A stretch of DNA of 64,000 bases from Alloalcanivorax gelatiniphagus (GCF_005938655.1 NZ_VCQT01000045.1:310001-374000); one strand, 5' to 3'; positions 8,726-16,635 are shown, counted from the stretch's first letter. Notes: a model not told the origin generated them from the sequence alone. Made by a program: numbers and translations.

Positions 8726-9643
8726 TTATTGTGAGCGGGATCGGACGGTGACGTACCAGGGCGTAAGGTAGCGCACTTCCAGGTTGAGGGTGTCGGCGAG
8801 CAGGGCCAGGGCGGCGTCGCTGTCGTTGGCGGGGAGCACGCCGGTGAAGCGGGGCGCGTCCGGGGCGGTGAGGGCGTGGTCCAGGGTCAGCAGGCCGGGG
8901 CGGTGGCGGGCCAGGCGTTCGACCACTTCGGTGAGCGGCGCTTTGCTGAAGGCCAGGCGGCCGTCGGCCCAGTCCGGGCGTTGCCGTGGAGTATCGGCGC
9001 GGGCGATGACGCCTTGGCGGTTCAGGTCCGCCTGCTGGCCGGCGGTGAGATTGAGGGCGTCGCCGCCGTGGCGCGGTGTTACCGCCACGGTGGATTCCTG
9101 CACCGCCACCCGGGTAAAGCCGTCTTCCTGGCGCACGCTGTAGCGGGTGCCCAGGGCGGTGGCGGTGAGGTCCCGGGTGGTGACCTGGAAGGGCCGGTCC
9201 GGGGCCTTGGCCACGGTGGCCAGCAGCTCGCCGCGTACCAGTTTCACGGTGCGGCGGCTGTCGCTGTAGTCCAGGTCGATGGCGCTGCCGCTGTTGAGCA
9301 CCACCTGGCTGCCATCGGGCAGGGTGAGGGTGCGGATCTCGCCGGCGGCGGTGCGGTAGTCGGCGCCCCAGTAGGCCCAGGGCAATTGCGCGCCGGCCAG
9401 CACCAGCAACAGCGCGGCGCCCAGGCCGGTGAGCCGGCGGCGCCGTTGACGGCGCCGGGCCTGAGCCGGTTCGGTGGCCTGCCACATACGCTGGATTTGC
9501 TCGAGCACCTGGCGGCGGCGCGGGTCCTTGGCCTGCCAGGTGTCGCACTCCGCCCGCAGGCGGTCTTGCTCGTCGGCGCCAGCGGTTTGCAGGGCGACCA
9601 CCCATTCGGCGGCCTGCTGGCGGATGCGGTTCAGCTCGGACAC
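8726..9643 (-). CDS. fecR: FecR-family anti-sigma/sigma regulator
   Basis: The 305-residue protein has the DUF4880 N-terminal cytoplasmic domain (AAEWVVALQT; the WQAKDPRRRQVLEQI stretch), a basic linker, one membrane helix near residues 71-90, and the periplasmic FecR domain (GEIRTLTLPDGSQVVLNSGSAI, then the VKLVRGELLATVAKAP block). FecR proteins hold or activate the cognate ECF sigma factor and receive the signal from the STN domain of the outer-membrane receptor. Its start overlaps the end of fecI by 13 bases, so the two are coupled. The STN-bearing receptor gene follows downstream, completing a surface-signalling circuit. Confidence 0.9.
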   Translation of the reverse strand: MSELNRIRQQAAEWVVALQTAGADEQDRLRAECDTWQAKDPRRRQVLEQIQRMWQATEPAQARRRQRRRRLTGLGAALLLVLAGAQLPWAYWGADYRTAAGEIRTLTLPDGSQVVLNSGSAIDLDYSDSRRTVKLVRGELLATVAKAPDRPFQVTTRDLTATALGTRYSVRQEDGFTRVAVQESTVAVTPRHGGDALNLTAGQQADLNRQGVIARADTPRQRPDWADGRLAFSKAPLTEVVERLARHRPGLLTLDHALTAPDAPRFTGVLPANDSDAALALLADTLNLEVRYLTPWYVTVRSRSQ

Positions 9644-10197
9644 GGCGCCTCCGCCAGGCTGTCGTAGAGGCGCGCGTGGCAGTGGGCGAAGGCCTTGGCC
9701 AGGTACTGTTTAACGCTGCTTTCGGACACCGACAGCCGGCCGGCGATCTGCCGGTAGGTCAGGCCTTCCAGCCGCGCCATCAGAAAGGCGCGGCGGGGCT
9801 TCTCTGGCAGCTCGTCCACCAGCAGCCTGAGCACCGTCACCAGCAGATCGTGGGCGGCGGCGATCTCCGCCGGGCCCCGCTCGTCCCGGGTCTCCACCAG
9901 AATCGCTACCTGGCGCAGCGCTTCCTCTTCCACCTGCCGGCGGTGGTGGCGATTGATCATCAGCCGGCTGGCGATGACCATCAGATAGGCACGCGGATCG
10001 CGCAGCGCCTCCAGGGACTGCTCGCCCAGAATCAGACGCAGGAAGGTGTCCTGGCTCAGATCCGCCGCGTCGTGGGGGCAGCGCAGCCGCCCCTGCAGCC
10101 AATGCGTCAGCCAGCCGTTGTGCGCCGCATACAGCTCGCCCAGTTCCCGTTGGGAACCGGGCAGCGGGGGCTGGCTGTCGGTGGCGGCGCCGGACAT
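9631..10197 (-). CDS. fecI: FecI-type ECF sigma factor
   Basis: This 188-residue protein has the sigma-70 region 2 (AADLSQDTFLRLIL, with the DPRAYLMVIASRLMINRHHRR stretch in two parts) and region 4 with the helix-turn-helix LTYRQIAGRLSVSESSVKQY. Family members direct transcription of the adjacent TonB receptor gene in iron starvation. It is the first gene of the fecI-fecR-receptor-PepSY series. A candidate Fur box lies 25 bases before the ATG at 10197. The region just before that ATG has no obvious Shine-Dalgarno sequence, so the start is the least certain point. Confidence 0.9.
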   Translation of the reverse strand: MSGAATDSQPPLPGSQRELGELYAAHNGWLTHWLQGRLRCPHDAADLSQDTFLRLILGEQSLEALRDPRAYLMVIASRLMINRHHRRQVEEEALRQVAILVETRDERGPAEIAAAHDLLVTVLRLLVDELPEKPRRAFLMARLEGLTYRQIAGRLSVSESSVKQYLAKAFAHCHARLYDSLAEAPCPS

Positions 10198-10221
10198 AGG
10201 GTTGCGGGTTACGCTTATAGG

Positions 10222-10236
10222 TGAGAGTGATTATCA
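10222..10236 (-). promoter_or_regulatory. Candidate Fur box upstream of fecI
   Basis: TGAGAGT-G-ATTATCA matches the 7-1-7 Fur consensus TGATAAT-n-ATTATCA in 12 of 14 informative positions. It lies directly upstream of an ECF sigma/iron receptor cluster, where Fur repression is expected. Confidence 0.6.
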
Positions 10237-10266
10237 ATTAAAGGGGTGGAGGGTGCAAGGCGTTGC

Positions 10267-10486
10267 GGGTCGGACCACGGTAACTGCTTGATTCAAAGCT
10301 TCTTTGTGCTCTTTGGCTCGGTTTTTGGCGGCTTAAACGGATATTTTCATGGGGCAATCAGTACCTTCAAAGCGCGGGTACGGCGTAGAGCTGGTCTGCA
10401 AGGCCATTAAATGCCGGTTAACGCTCGTACAGGCCTCAAGAACAGAGAGACGGCTTAAAAATCAATGAGTAACCACGGTCCGACCC
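10267..10486. repeat. Palindromic-end repeat element, copy A
   Basis: This 220-bp element begins GGGTCGGACCACGGTAAC, followed by TTGATT, and ends with the imperfect inverse (AATCAATGAGTAACC, then ACGGTCCGACCC). The interior differs from the other copies and has no credible gene. The terminal inverted repeats of roughly 27 bp and the four dispersed copies in 5 kb indicate a non-autonomous mobile or REP-like repeat. It fills most of the otherwise empty 10.24-10.60 kb gap. Confidence 0.75.
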
Positions 10487-10603
10487 GAGGGCCAGAGTTC
10501 GGGCGTCTCCAATGTGACGATGATTTGATGGCGTTGGTAAACGTGCCGACCAAGGCAATGTGGTGTTTAATTTCGGCGGGGTAATAAAAACAAAAGGGAA
10601 TTT

Positions 10604-11215
10604 ATGGATATCTTCACCAGATTCAATCGGAAAGCCCTGCAAGATCGTCAGGTCGACACTTTAATCGGTCTGGCCAAGGGGATGAGTGCTGACGGCGAAG
10701 TGAATCAGGCGGAAGCTGAATTTCTGATGAGCTGGCTTGTACAGAACAGAGATGTCAGTGAAAGCCCCATCATAAAAAACTTGCTTCAGAAGGTGGCCAC
10801 CATGTTGGAAGATGGTGTCCTGGATGAAGAAGAGTCCATGGAGCTCATCGGCATCTTGCGGCGCATCGCGGGGGAGCCGTCCGAGATTGGAGAGCTTGCC
10901 AAAACCTCCTCGCTTCCCCTGGACGATCCGGCCCCGACGATGACCTTCGACGGCAAAAAATTCCTGTTTACCGGAACTTGTGCGTACGGCACAAGGCGGC
11001 AATGTCACGGTGCCACGGAGGGGTTGGGAGGCGTTATCGCGAGCAGTGTTACGAAAGATCTGGATTACCTCGTTCTCGGGAGCTACGTGACCGACAGCTG
11101 GGCCCATGAGAGCTTCGGACGAAAAATCGAAAAAGCAGCGCAGTACAGAGACAGTGGTTTGCCGCTCAGAATTGTCAGTGAGGGGCACTGGGCTATTGCC
11201 GGAAAGCTGGACTGA
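10604..11215 (+). CDS. TerB-like plus BRCT domain protein
   Basis: The 203-residue protein has two parts. Residues about 1-105 are helical and resemble TerB/tellurite-type domains (GLAKGMSADGEVNQAEAEFL, then EDGVLDEEESMEL with paired acidic motifs). Residues about 115-203 are a BRCT domain (GKKFLFTGTCAYGTRRQ, the glycine pair in GLGGVI, the TKDLDYLVLG core, and a closing SEGHWAIAG) of the kind found in NAD-dependent DNA ligases. The pairing suggests a DNA-repair or damage-associated role, but the substrate is unknown. The ATG at 10604 follows AAAGGGAAT. It stands alone between copy A and a cold-shock/DUF1294 gene. Confidence 0.75.
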   Translation: MDIFTRFNRKALQDRQVDTLIGLAKGMSADGEVNQAEAEFLMSWLVQNRDVSESPIIKNLLQKVATMLEDGVLDEEESMELIGILRRIAGEPSEIGELAKTSSLPLDDPAPTMTFDGKKFLFTGTCAYGTRRQCHGATEGLGGVIASSVTKDLDYLVLGSYVTDSWAHESFGRKIEKAAQYRDSGLPLRIVSEGHWAIAGKLD

Positions 11216-11296
11216 ATCGCGCTGTTCAGAGTGGGCGTGGGGGGAACGGGCGGGGCTTGGGGTTTGGGGTTTGGTGGGAAAAGGAGCAGAAATAGC

Positions 11297-11950
11297 GTGA
11301 GGCACAAAGGAATCCTGACTAAGTGGAATGACGAACGAGGTTTTGGCTTCATCGCGCCCTCCGGGGATGAAGAGCCGGTATTCGTGCACATCTCAGCGTT
11401 TCGCAGGGGGGAAGAGCGGCCGGTGGTGAATCGTTCCGTTACCTATCGGCTGGTACTGGATGAAAAGGCTCAGCGCTTCCGGGCGGTTGATGTGGACTAT
11501 ATGGCCAGTCGCCGCAGGACGCGCCGGCCCAGGAAAGGCCGCGGGCTGGCTCCGGTATTGCTGGTGGTCGCGGCTTTTTTCGCTGGATTATTGGTGATTC
11601 TGCCGCCGCTTGAGTGGCAGCGTGTGGCCAGTGTGTACGGTCTGGTGAGCCTGGTGACCTTTGCTTTGTACGGTCTGGATAAACGGGCAGCGCGGCGAGG
11701 TGCCTGGCGTACGGCCGAGGCACACCTTCATTTGCTTGAGCTCTTCGGCGGCTGGCCCGGTGCATTGCTGGCTCAGAGATTGTTTCGGCACAAGACGCGG
11801 AAGGTGTCATTCCGGGTCGTTTTCATCTTGGCGATCATCGCCAACCTGGCGGCTCTGGGCTGGATGCTGTACGCCCAGTCCGGGCAGGAGTTGCGGGGCC
11901 TTCTTGGCGTTAGTCGGGTGGACTTTGGGGCTTGGGGTATTTTGCCTTAG
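11297..11950 (+). CDS. Cold-shock domain/DUF1294 membrane protein
   Basis: The 217-residue protein starts with a cold-shock domain of about 65 residues (GILTKWNDERGFGFI with FVHISAF, the RNP1 and RNP2 motifs). A basic linker (RRRTRRPRKGR) follows, then four hydrophobic helices with the DUF1294 signature YGLDKRAARRGAWRTAE, LELFGGWPGA and FRHKTRKVSF. The fusion is a known family of unclear function, probably an inner-membrane protein with a cytosolic nucleic-acid-binding head. I place the start at GTG 11297 because AAGGAGCAG lies 8 bases upstream and the CSD begins at once; the open frame extends back to 11231 in low-complexity sequence. Confidence 0.85.
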   Translation: MRHKGILTKWNDERGFGFIAPSGDEEPVFVHISAFRRGEERPVVNRSVTYRLVLDEKAQRFRAVDVDYMASRRRTRRPRKGRGLAPVLLVVAAFFAGLLVILPPLEWQRVASVYGLVSLVTFALYGLDKRAARRGAWRTAEAHLHLLELFGGWPGALLAQRLFRHKTRKVSFRVVFILAIIANLAALGWMLYAQSGQELRGLLGVSRVDFGAWGILP

Positions 11951-12099
11951 AGGCTTTTAATGTGCTGCCTTAACACGCAAAGCCCTGGCGTAGACGCGCG
12001 GCTCCGTTCCTGCCGCGCGGTTGATAGCGGGCGAGGCGGCCATGCAGCCCTTTGGATTTTGCTGGCATAGTCCGAGCTTTTACAGCGAGGGGGTATGCC

Positions 12100-12534
12100 A
12101 TGAGTGCGAGCATGTTGGCGTTGTGGAGTTGTGGGCTGTTTTTCCTGACTGGTTTGCTGACCGGGGTTTGGAAGTACGCTCAGATTGAAGGCAGCGAGCG
12201 TGCCCGGGCGCATTACTATGTAGATACTGCCCACCGGGCCAGCCTGATGTACGCCTTCGCTTGCCTGGTGTTGGAACGTTTCGCCACGCTCAGTGTATGG
12301 CCGGAGTGGGTGAATGTGCTGGCGGTGCTGGCGTCGGTGCTGTTCTTCGCGTTGGCGGTGGGCAGCTATATTCTGCATGGGATGCTCAAGGACACGCGCA
12401 ACCAGCTGCAAAAGCCCCACGCCTTTGGTCGCTGGTCCTTGCCGCCGTCGGTGATGAAGACCTTTATGTGGGCCCTGGTGATCGCCGAGATCGGCGGTTT
12501 TCTGGTGCTGCTGGCGGGCTTCGCCGCCGCCTAG
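12100..12534 (+). CDS. Four-helix integral membrane protein, function unknown
   Basis: The 144-residue product is very hydrophobic, with four predicted membrane helices near residues 5-25, 48-65, 70-92 and 115-140 and a short charged loop (GMLKDTRNQLQKPHAFGRW). I do not recognise a functional family beyond small bacterial membrane proteins. ATG 12100 is preceded by GAGGGGG at good spacing, so the 16-residue upstream extension to 12052 is unlikely. It is followed after 45 bases by the 113-aa gene at 12580 on the same strand, possibly one transcript. Confidence 0.65.
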   Translation: MSASMLALWSCGLFFLTGLLTGVWKYAQIEGSERARAHYYVDTAHRASLMYAFACLVLERFATLSVWPEWVNVLAVLASVLFFALAVGSYILHGMLKDTRNQLQKPHAFGRWSLPPSVMKTFMWALVIAEIGGFLVLLAGFAAA

Positions 12535-12579
12535 GCCGGTGGCGCGGCGGGCCGACGTTTCAGTCTTGGATGGTTTCAG

Positions 12580-12921
12580 ATGTTTGGCGGATCGAAAAAC
12601 AAGAGCGTGACACTGCGTGAAGAGCGTAGCCCGGGGGATTATCGTTTTCTCGGTGTCACGCTTGAGAAAAACGGCGACCTGATTTTCGAAGGCCAGGACC
12701 TGGGCCAGGGCGTCCGCGACGCTTTCGGGTGCGCGGAGTACGAGTGGCGCTGGGCCGTGAAGGCCCCGGACGTGGACGTCCTGCGAAACGCGCTGGGCAG
12801 GCGTGGCAATGTATTGGATCTGCTCAAGAAGCGCTTCAGCGGCGCCAACGCCGCGGCGCTTCGGGGCTTCCTGGAAGAGCATGAGGTCCCGTTCGAATCC
12901 TGGAGCCGCATTGGCGATTAA
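12580..12921 (+). CDS. Small conserved hypothetical protein, intact paralogue
   Basis: The 113-residue protein contains the stretch EKNGDLIFEGQDLGQGVRDA, an acidic/aromatic EYEWRWAVKAPDV segment and a C-terminal FLEEHEVPFESWSRIGD. I do not recognise a named domain; it is probably a small soluble alpha/beta protein. A second copy, about 70% identical by eye over residues 24-113, lies at 15501-15773, where its 5' end is lost. This copy has a normal ATG and a native N-terminus. Immediately after its stop come two tandem repeat elements. Confidence 0.65.
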   Translation: MFGGSKNKSVTLREERSPGDYRFLGVTLEKNGDLIFEGQDLGQGVRDAFGCAEYEWRWAVKAPDVDVLRNALGRRGNVLDLLKKRFSGANAAALRGFLEEHEVPFESWSRIGD

Positions 12922-12941
12922 AACCGCCACGGGGGGTAGTC

Positions 12942-13111
12942 GGGGTCGGACCACCGTAACCCATTGATTGTTATTAATTTAGTGCCCTAAAAACGCAGGA
13001 TCAGCCCTTAGCTGCCGTTCTAAGGGGCCTGAAAGGGCAGCTAAGGCCCTTTTCGCTCCGAAAAAACGGATGAAATTTATATAAATCAATAGCTTGCCGT
13101 GGTCCGACCCC
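12942..13111. repeat. Palindromic-end repeat element, copy B
   Basis: 170 bp with GGGGTCGGACCACCGTAAC at the left and the inverse TTGCCGTGGTCCGACCCC at the right. It is nearly identical to copy C. Internal palindrome: CCTTAGCTGCC with GGCAGCTAAGG. There are no coding features. Confidence 0.85.
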
Positions 13112-13395
13112 GGGGCGCCGCGCCCTGGGCGCCGCCGGGGCCGGGGCGGGGCGCTATTGGCTAGTCGGGGTCGGACCACCGTAACTCATTGATTGTTAAT
13201 AATTTAGTGACCTGAAAGCGGCAGGATCAGCCCTTAGCTGCCGTTCTAAGGGGCCTGAAACGGCAGCTAAGGCCCCTTTCGCTCCGAAAAAACGAATGAA
13301 ATTCAGATAAATCAATAGTTTGCCGTGGTCCGACCCCGGGGCGCTCCGGGGCGCCCTTGGGCGCCGCCGGGGCCGGCGCGGGGCGCTATTGCCGG
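13112..13395. repeat. Second unit of a tandem duplication carrying copy C
   Basis: The GC-rich tail that follows copy B (13112-13166) ends in GGGGCGCTATTG, and nearly the same tail follows copy C, where it forms the end of the sorbosone dehydrogenase gene (stop at 13386). Copies B and C plus their tails therefore look like a tandem duplication of a unit of about 225 bp. The gene's last codons are present once complete and once as a remnant. Confidence 0.65.
13167..13337. repeat. Palindromic-end repeat element, copy C
   Basis: 171 bp with the same terminal inverted repeats and nearly the same interior as copy B, differing at scattered positions. It lies 49 bases from the 3' end of the sorbosone dehydrogenase gene on the opposite strand and could act as its terminator structure. 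Confidence 0.85.
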
Positions 13396-14690
13396 GCGGT
13401 GGGCGTGACGCGCCAGATGGTGTTGGAGAGGTCGTCGGCGATGATCAGTGCGCCCTCCGGGTCCACGGTGACGCCCACCGGGCGGCCGCGGGCCTTGCCG
13501 TCGTCGCCGAGGAAGCCGGTGGCGAAGTCCACCGGGTCGCCGGCGGGTTGGCCGTTCTGGAAGGGCACGAACACCACCTTGAAGCCCACCGGGTCGCTGC
13601 GGTTCCAGCTGCCGTGCTCACCAACGAAGGCGCCTTCGGCGAACTGCTCGCCCATGGCCGGGTTGGAGAAGTCGACGCCCAGGGCCGCCACGTGGGAGCC
13701 CAGCGCGTAGTCCGGTTTGATGGCGCGCTCGACCATTTCCGGCTTCGGCGGTTTGACCCGGGTGTCCACGTTCTGGCCCCAGTAACTGTAGGGCCAGCCA
13801 TAGAAGGCCCCTTCGCGCACCGACGTCAGATAGTCGGGCACCAGGTTGGGGCCGATTTCATCCCGCTCATTGGCCACCGCCCAGAGCTGGCCGGTATCCG
13901 GTTGGATGGTCAGTGCGGTGGGGTTGCGCAGGCCGGTGGCGAAGGGTCGGTGCAGACCGGTTTCCGCTTCGATCTGCCAGACCATGGCACGGTCTTCTTC
14001 CACTTCCATGCCACGCTCGCCGATGTTGCTGTTGGAGCCGATGCCCACGTACAGGAAGCGGCCATCCGGGCCGGCGGTCATGGCCTTGGTCCAGTGGTGG
14101 TTGATCACCGCCGGCAGGTCGGCGACCTTTTCCGGCGCGCCGCTGGCTTGGGTCTGGCCTTCTTCGTAGTCGAACCGCACCAGGGCGTCCTGGTTGGCCA
14201 CATAAAGACTGTCATCAATGAGAGCCAGGCCATAGGGGGCGTTCAGGTTGTTGGCGAACACGCTTTGCTGTTCGTAGCGGCCGTCGCCGTCGGCATCGCG
14301 CAGCAGGGTGAGCCGGTTGCCGCTGTCCGCCGCGCTCTTGCCCTGCTTCTTGATGTAGCCGGCGATAACGTCCTTGGGACGCAGGGCCGGCGCGTTGCCG
14401 CCGGAGCCTTCCGCCACCAGGATGTCGCCATTGGGCAGCACCAGGGTTTGGCGGGGAATTTTCAGATCGGTGGCGATGGCCTCAATCTGGTAGCCGTCCG
14501 GCACGGTGGGTTTTTCATCGCCCCATTCCGCTGGCTGGGAGATGTTCATATTGGGCAGCAGGCCGCGCCGTGGTTCCGGCAGCGTGGGATTGGCGCCATG
14601 TTGCTCGGCGGGCTCGATCTGGTTTTCGCCGCCGCAGGCGGTCAGCGCGAACAGCAGCGGAAGCGACAGCAGGGGGATGGCATAGCGCAT
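13386..14690 (-). CDS. PQQ-type sorbosone/glucose dehydrogenase-like lipoprotein
   Basis: The 434-residue protein has a lipoprotein signal (LFALTAC, with Cys at residue 19) and then a six-bladed beta-propeller of the GSDH/sorbosone dehydrogenase family. Visible landmarks include LVLPNGDILVAEGSGG, the HHWTKAMTAGPDGRFLYVGIG block, TGLRNPTALTIQPDTG, the EIGPNLVPDYL and AFYGWPYSYWGQNVD segments, and FVGEHGSWNRSDPVGFKVV. Family members oxidise aldoses or sorbosone with bound PQQ, or act as periplasmic propellers without known substrate. The calcium/PQQ-site Asp and Arg residues look conserved by eye. It is directly preceded (1-base gap) by a DUF2231 membrane protein gene, so the pair is one operon with a membrane partner. 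Confidence 0.85.
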   Translation of the reverse strand: MRYAIPLLSLPLLFALTACGGENQIEPAEQHGANPTLPEPRRGLLPNMNISQPAEWGDEKPTVPDGYQIEAIATDLKIPRQTLVLPNGDILVAEGSGGNAPALRPKDVIAGYIKKQGKSAADSGNRLTLLRDADGDGRYEQQSVFANNLNAPYGLALIDDSLYVANQDALVRFDYEEGQTQASGAPEKVADLPAVINHHWTKAMTAGPDGRFLYVGIGSNSNIGERGMEVEEDRAMVWQIEAETGLHRPFATGLRNPTALTIQPDTGQLWAVANERDEIGPNLVPDYLTSVREGAFYGWPYSYWGQNVDTRVKPPKPEMVERAIKPDYALGSHVAALGVDFSNPAMGEQFAEGAFVGEHGSWNRSDPVGFKVVFVPFQNGQPAGDPVDFATGFLGDDGKARGRPVGVTVDPEGALIIADDLSNTIWRVTPTARQ

Positions 14691-14691
14691 G

Positions 14692-15120
14692 TTATTTCAC
14701 TCCTCCACGCAGACCTGAATAGCCCACCAGGCTGGCCACCAAGGCCAGCACCGTCGCCACCGCCGACAGCCATAAACCGGCGGGCATGGCCGCCCAGGCG
14801 TCCTTGGCATGCACCAGCGCGTTGATAAAGCCGAGTATCCACATCACCAGCAGCACAAGAAAATAGACGGCGTGCCTGGCGGTGCGGGCCGGGCCGCTGA
14901 TCACCCATTCAATCAACGCCCACAGCAGCGCCAGGCCACCGCCCAGCAGGGCCCCGGCGATCAGCCAGGAGGCAAAGTTGGTCCATTGCACCTGATAGCT
15001 AGTGGAATAAGCCCAATCGCTGAGCAGCGCGCCCAGAAACAAGGGCAGGGGGAAGGCAAGCAAAATGGCGTGCAGAGGATGCAGCGCACGCCCGTAGGTC
15101 GTTGTGTTTGTGTCGGCCAT
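14692..15120 (-). CDS. DUF2231 membrane protein
   Basis: The 142-residue protein starts with the DUF2231 motif GRALHPLHAILLAFPLPLF and has four membrane helices with a LALLWALIEW segment and a histidine-containing VHAKDAW loop. The histidine in the first helix is a typical feature of this family and suggests heme or metal binding, which is an inference. I chose ATG 15120 because it begins the conserved core; the frame is open to 15204. It overlaps nothing and leads directly into the sorbosone dehydrogenase-like gene; such pairs are recurrent and suggest membrane electron transfer. Confidence 0.82.
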   Translation of the reverse strand: MADTNTTTYGRALHPLHAILLAFPLPLFLGALLSDWAYSTSYQVQWTNFASWLIAGALLGGGLALLWALIEWVISGPARTARHAVYFLVLLVMWILGFINALVHAKDAWAAMPAGLWLSAVATVLALVASLVGYSGLRGGVK

Positions 15121-15241
15121 AGTGGTTTCAAGTCCTTTGAAGATTACCCGATGTCTCGCATCTTCCAGGCCGGCAGTGAAGGCAGGAAGAACCGGACCGG
15201 CCAACCCCCGCCATTTTGACCACTCTTTACAATCCCACTTG

Positions 15242-15484
15242 GGGGTCGGACCACGCTAACATATTGATTTAATGACTTTTAAAGCCATAAAGCCGGGCTT
15301 TTTACGCCTTGGATGGGCTCCTTCAGGGGGCAAACCCGAATTTTGGCGGCGGAGGGCGGCACATGGCGTCTCTCTTTTGCTTGGCGGTCATGTATGGCGC
15401 TGCGAAACGCCGGCTAAGCGTTGAAATCGGCCCTCTCTGTAGCGAAAACTCTTATAAATCAGAAAGTAACCGTGGTCCGACCCC
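15242..15484. repeat. Palindromic-end repeat element, copy D, beside a truncated gene
   Basis: 243 bp with GGGGTCGGACCACGCTAAC at the left and the inverse GTAACCGTGGTCCGACCCC at the right. The interior is unrelated to copies B and C. Its right end is 16 bases from the point where the paralogue of the 113-aa gene starts, so it marks the truncation point of that gene. The left end lies about 120 bases upstream of the DUF2231 start. Confidence 0.82.
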
Positions 15485-15500
15485 GGTGGTCCCGGTGGTC

Positions 15501-15773
15501 CTTGGTGTCACACGCCAGAAAAACGGCGACCTGGTCTTCGAGGGCCAGGACCTGGGCCAGGGCGTTCGTGACGCCTTCGGCTGCGCCGAGTACCAGTGGC
15601 GTTGGACCATCAAAGCGCCTGATGTTAAAACGCTGGAAGCCGCCCTTGGCGGCAAACACGATGCCCTTGAGTTGCTGCGCCGGCATTTTAGTGATGCCAA
15701 CGCGTCCGGGCTTTATGGCTTCCTGCAGGAGCACGGCATCCCGTTTGAATCCTGGAGTCGCATCGGCGATTAA
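15501..15773 (+). pseudogene. 5'-truncated paralogue of the 12580 gene, next to repeat copy D
   Basis: This 90-codon frame matches residues 24-113 of the protein at 12580-12921, including FEGQDLGQGVRDAFGCAEY and FESWSRIGD, and keeps the same stop. The first 23 codons and the ribosome-binding site are missing; in their place are 16 bases and then repeat copy D. The frame remains open through the element back to TTG 15309, so a chimaeric 154-residue protein is possible, but no Shine-Dalgarno sequence supports it. In-frame GTG codons at 15486 and 15495 also lack one. The most economical reading is a duplicated gene broken by an element-associated rearrangement. Confidence 0.65.
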
Positions 15774-15822
15774 AAAGAACCCATACCAACAGGAGTGGGC
15801 CGCGGGCGCCCGGTAAGGTTCC

Positions 15823-16635
15823 ATGGAAAAACGATTGTACGACGGCCTGAGCGAGGTGTTGTTCAGCGTGACTGAGGTTGATGGCGGCTTGGAGGCCGAA
15901 CAGCTTACGGGCTTTGCGTCCATGCGCGGTTGCCATTCTCGAAATGGTTTGATGGTCGTTGGCCGGTCCGTGAATGGCTGGCTGGATGGGTGGAACGCGG
16001 TGGAACTCCGTGATGAGCAGAAACGGCAAAACGTCATTCAGGACATTGTGGGCCGATGCGAACCACCGGACTCCGATGGTCGCTGTCCTATGGCATGGGT
16101 CACCGATCAATGGGGTGATGAGAGACAATACAATACCGCGCGCTCCGCGTTCTGGCGGTGCATTGAGCGAGTCAGCCGAGAGATCGGGATCGTTCAGGAT
16201 GGTGCTCCGGATTGGTCCTCTTACCTGGTTTGGACCAACCTGTACAAAGTGTCTCCCTGTGAGGGTGGAAACCCGCCTCCACGACTGATGGAAGCGCAGC
16301 ATACCGCCTGCAGAAAGCTGCTTCACTCTGAGATTGAGGCCAGCGACGTACAGGCCATTCTTTTCCTTACCGGCCTGGACTGGGCTTATTCTTTTTTGCC
16401 TGAGATGACCGATATCCGCTTTGCTGGGGCGTTCACTAATTACGTTGCCTTATCAGGGTGGGTGCATAGCCTTGGGAGGAGTCCGGTTCCGCTGGTCGTG
16501 GCCTCTCACCCACAAGGAAAGCGGGAAGATGCATGGACCGGGGAAGTCCGGGAGGCTTTCCGGCGACTTCGCCGAGAACATAGGGATTTAACGGAGGAAC
16601 TCTACGGCACGGAGCAACAGCTGACCGCCGGTTGA
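15823..16635 (+). CDS. Uracil-DNA glycosylase-superfamily-like protein
   Basis: The 270-residue protein has no strong name, but its motif order resembles UDG families 4/5: LMVVGRSVNGW near residue 43 (compare the GxAPG motif), then VWTNLYKVSPCEGGNPP near 135 followed by CRKLLHSEIEASDVQAILFL (compare the TNxxKxxPPGNRxP...C.p.L pattern), and VVASHPQGKRE near 220 (compare the HPS motif). Family 4 iron-sulfur cysteines are not complete here. Substrate and activity are uncertain. The ATG at 15823 follows AAGGTTCC. It lies just after the truncated paralogue and before the OsmC-YcaO gene, in the patchy region carrying repeat elements. Confidence 0.55.
   Translation: MEKRLYDGLSEVLFSVTEVDGGLEAEQLTGFASMRGCHSRNGLMVVGRSVNGWLDGWNAVELRDEQKRQNVIQDIVGRCEPPDSDGRCPMAWVTDQWGDERQYNTARSAFWRCIERVSREIGIVQDGAPDWSSYLVWTNLYKVSPCEGGNPPPRLMEAQHTACRKLLHSEIEASDVQAILFLTGLDWAYSFLPEMTDIRFAGAFTNYVALSGWVHSLGRSPVPLVVASHPQGKREDAWTGEVREAFRRLRREHRDLTEELYGTEQQLTAG

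Noticed and set aside
11947-12954. Minus-strand frame of 335 codons across two small plus-strand genes
   Set aside because: It crosses two plus-strand genes with better starts and codon use and runs into a repeat element.
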